DNA of 35,171 bases, taken from an uncultured Clostridia bacterium (GTDB lineage Bacteria > Bacillota > Clostridia > Saccharofermentanales > Saccharofermentanaceae). The position numbers and the translations under genes were made by a program. The notes beneath the pieces are model-generated. The model was given only the letters and a program-made list of their open reading frames with translations. It was not told where the DNA came from and searched no databases. How positions within the stretch are numbered: position 1 is the first letter of the stretch; the number at the start of each line of letters is the position of its first letter. Shown here one piece after another: positions 34,301-35,171 of this stretch. The stretch spans positions 1-35,171 of the forward strand of contig CAMIYM010000021.1 of the NCBI GenBank assembly GCA_946403085.1, in the 5' to 3' direction.

Positions 34301-34797
34301 TGGCTGAAGATGCCGGTGAAGAGGACAAGAAGATCACTTATACCGATATCGTAGGCGCCTTGATGAAGTCCGTCACAAAGATCATCAACACCATCTCCTA
34401 CGTGCTTATCGCATTCGTAGCGATATCGCTTGTCGTATCGTCCATCATGATCGGTGTCATTACTTACATCAGCGTTCTTGAGCGCCGCAAGGAGATCGGT
34501 ATCCTCCGTGCAATGGGCGCCTCAAAGCACAACGTCGCCCAGGTATTCAATGCTGAGACCATGATCACGGGATTCCTGGCGGGTATCTTCGGTGTCGGCC
34601 TGTCGCTCTTAGCGCTCATCCCGATCAATGCCATTATCCACAAGCTGGCTGAAGGCAACGATGTCAGCGCCGTCCTGCCCTGGCAGGCTGCGATCATACT
34701 CGTCGTCTTAAGTATCATCCTGACCCTTATCGGAGGCATCATCCCGTCGAAGACCGCTTCGAGACAGGATCCGGTAACAGCTTTGAGGACTGAGTAA
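31306..34797 (+). CDS. MacB-type ABC transporter, ATPase-permease fusion
   Basis: 1163 residues. The ATPase domain (about 1-225) has Walker A GPSGSGKTT (38-46), signature MSGGQMQRVAIA (142-153), Walker B ILLADEPTGALD (about 162-173) and the switch His in VTHNPE. One membrane helix (265-287) is followed by a very large extracellular domain (about 290-1020) and an FtsX-type C-terminus with three helices (about 1026-1146; between them ERRKEIGILRAMGAS). This is the MacB/mechanotransmission layout, in which the ATPase drives outside conformational changes. The outer domain is several times longer than in MacB and contains three helical repeats (about 680-870). There is no visible ribosome binding site; the N-terminus matches the family, so the start stands. 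Substrate unknown. Confidence 0.92.
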   Translation: MLQIKEIHKEYKTGSLVQKALDGVSLSLRDNEFVAILGPSGSGKTTLLNIIGGLDRYDSGDLIINGVSTKRYKDRDWDSYRNHTIGFVFQSYNLIPHQTVLSNVELALTISGISGKERRQRALDALEKVGLRNQAHKKPNQMSGGQMQRVAIARALVNDPDILLADEPTGALDSDTSIQVMELLKEVAKDRLVVMVTHNPELAEEYATRIVKVKDGKVIGDSDPFEPEKKAGMAAPVHRNLGKASMNFFTSLALSFNNLWTKKTRTILVAFAGSIGIIGIALILSMSEGVNNYIDRIEAQTLSQYPLSIERSTISFMSMMMVQTDSWEPAKAGEITEVPSVSRILSTVKTNDLISLKQYFDSGKTNIYELTNGVEYSYGLQPQIFYYNKDNGNYRQVNPNNDFASMGLSSSSVFTSSYSMNIFFEMPENESLYVNQYDIKAGRWPQNSQEAVLVLSRNGSVSDYIIYAFGLRDTEELDKMIRDFSNGLEVVSDQSSYTWHYDDFMGKVFKVIPAYNFYKYDADKKVYTDMRNSKPFMRGLLKNAQDLKIVGIVQPKESEDIWMLDTGIYYGKDLVEELRADAENADIVKAQLKDREVNVLTGERFDEEESDFDMNSLFEVDEDALRDAFKFDENKLKIDKKAFSDMKGLDLAGAMKSAMPSMSSKQIKDLLKGVEFKVDSDALMKGVTTLFNDYMKYASDNPSTDYAKLPDAIAEYISSPEGSAVLRQQLIKIIEESGAGKIDQSVVNKALSAITDGFAEYAVANGMDLTDQSRYSEYFQTYLNSEKGKKIVNEQSAIITKEINSKVKVTPEQAQRVAKALLDAYSKYATENNLPDPKALEGSIKKYLGTKRAQKIITSMVTSSVNTDEITKTVAKNANGLISSMGTSIGKGIEKAMKMVTERIAKNMTKALKDTFSDFGSAISFDQDSFAAAFKFNMGEDELQSFMSEMMGGKTASAEGNLAAFGYCDVDDLKTITIYPKDFESKDKITEILKDYNKMAEDAGEEDKKITYTDIVGALMKSVTKIINTISYVLIAFVAISLVVSSIMIGVITYISVLERRKEIGILRAMGASKHNVAQVFNAETMITGFLAGIFGVGLSLLALIPINAIIHKLAEGNDVSAVLPWQAAIILVVLSIILTLIGGIIPSKTASRQDPVTALRTE

Positions 34798-34827
34798 GTT
34801 TAATTAAGGTTAATTGCTATTTATAAG

Positions 34828-34868
34828 TCCCCCTTTTCGCGAAAATGCGAGGAGGGGGATATTTTTAT
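34828..34868 (+). terminator. Intrinsic terminator of the MacB-type gene
   Basis: TCCCCC (34828-34833) pairs with GGGGGA (34854-34859) around an inner palindrome TTTTCGCGAAAA (34834-34845), followed by TATTTTTATT. Confidence 0.75.
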
Positions 34869-34937
34869 TGTATCCACATTAAGGACCCCGCATGGAACCG
34901 CATGGAAGGATCCTCGCGAAAACTCGTAAAAACAGTG

Positions 34938-35043
34938 TGGTGCCAAAAATGGTGTCGATTCGAGCAATTCTGGCACCATTTCGTGCAATTTTCGCCTCCA
35001 GTGACGAAAATGGTGCTAATTCAGGCGATTTTCGGCACCATTT
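34938..35043 (+). repeat. Two quasi-palindromic ATGGTG...CACCAT units
   Basis: AAAATGGTG at 34946 and 35007, and GGCACCATTT at 34972 and 35034, mark two units of about 36 bp at 61-62 bp spacing. Each can fold through ATGGTG/CACCAT. In addition, TGGTGCCA (34938-34945) pairs perfectly with TGGCACCA (34971-34978). The units look related to the TGGTGACGA / TCGTCACCA family at 72-91 and 13292-13409. Confidence 0.7.
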
Positions 35044-35117
35044 GTGCACGCGGGGGATTTATCCCTCCCCGCACACCAAAAGGACACAAAGCAGGAAAAT
35101 CATGTAAAGTTTTTACG

Positions 35118-35142
35118 GGCGAATTTTCAAGTCAAGTGCAAC
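35118..35142 (+). repeat. 25-bp inverted repeat, right copy
   Basis: This is the exact reverse complement of 30-54. It begins GGCGAATTTTC and ends AAGTGCAAC. It lies about 320 bp past the stop of the MacB-type gene, in its sense direction. Confidence 0.9.
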
Positions 35143-35171
35143 GTGGTTGAATAAAAGACCTCGTAAGGTGT

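Larger units (their letters stand above)
34798..35171. other. Repeat-bearing region after the MacB-type gene
   Basis: No credible gene. It holds the terminator (34828-34868), two related quasi-palindromic units about 61 bp apart (34938-34981, 35007-35043), a 15-bp block AGGAAAATCATGTAA (35093-35107) that matches 13333-13347 with one mismatch, and the right copy of the 25-bp inverted repeat (35118-35142). Confidence 0.75.

Noticed and set aside
34834..34845. Recurring TTTTCGCGAAAA-like motif as a regulatory site
   Set aside because: Similar TCGCGAAAA strings occur in coding DNA too (for example near 27819), so it may reflect composition. Here it is just the inner part of a terminator hairpin.
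30..35142. Ends of a 35-kb transposon or integrative element
   Set aside because: No transposase, integrase or conjugation gene lies between the copies, the genes look like ordinary chromosomal ones, and the repeats sit in repeat-rich intergenic DNA. A dispersed repeat family is simpler.
34845..35150. Plus-strand frame of about 100 codons after the MacB-type gene
   Set aside because: It begins inside the terminator hairpin, has no binding site, and covers the palindromic units and the 25-bp repeat.

Overview
The window looks like chromosomal DNA from a mid-GC, Gram-positive anaerobe of the class Clostridia, probably from gut or rumen. The signs are strong AGGAGG-type ribosome binding sites, sigma-A promoters with many TGnTATAAT extended -10 elements, intrinsic terminators, lipoprotein signal peptides, Firmicutes-style zinc-ribbon membrane proteins, serpins, and a three-subunit proton-translocating transhydrogenase. 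The order cannot be fixed by eye. I see no RNA genes, CRISPR array, transposase or phage genes.

Layout: (1) 1-2.9 kb: repeat-bearing intergenic DNA, a minus-strand neurotransmitter:sodium symporter, and a divergent lipoprotein. (2) 2.97-7.7 kb, minus: a three-gene ABC-2 export operon (ATPase, permease, permease) and a membrane GGDEF-EAL protein whose catalytic motifs are degenerate in both domains. (3) 7.8-9.5 kb, plus: an ECF-like sigma factor with a translationally coupled putative anti-sigma factor. (4) 9.6-12.9 kb, plus: three zinc-ribbon proteins (Yip1-like; helical plus membrane; SPFH/Band 7), the last two resembling Bacillus subtilis YdjG/YdjI. (5) 12.8-13.5 kb: about 0.7 kb of non-coding DNA packed with palindromes and repeats. 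(6) 13.5-18.7 kb, plus: two tandem lipoprotein serpins with different predicted P1 residues, a PAP2-type membrane protein, and an orphan membrane-anchored sugar-type solute-binding protein. (7) 18.7-21.8 kb, minus: a second copy of the composite repeat, then pntB, pntA2 and pntA1. (8) 21.9-23.8 kb, minus: a large single-pass surface protein. (9) 24.0-28.9 kb, plus: a CAP-domain protein with a Thr/Lys linker, overlapping two tandem GT-C (PMT-like) glycosyltransferases. (10) 28.9-35.2 kb: a TerB-like protein (minus), an SseB-domain protein, and a MacB-type ABC transporter with a very large extracellular domain, followed by more repeat DNA.

Many products act at the envelope: protease inhibition, surface glycosylation, export and membrane-stress sensing. 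The most unusual material is non-coding. A 119-bp composite element of two 10-7-10 hairpins occurs twice in opposite orientation, 5.8 kb apart. A perfect 25-bp inverted repeat sits near the two ends of the window. A TCGTCACCA / TGGTGACGA motif family fills the same gene-free stretches. All of these lie 3' of genes and suggest a dispersed, structured intergenic repeat system.
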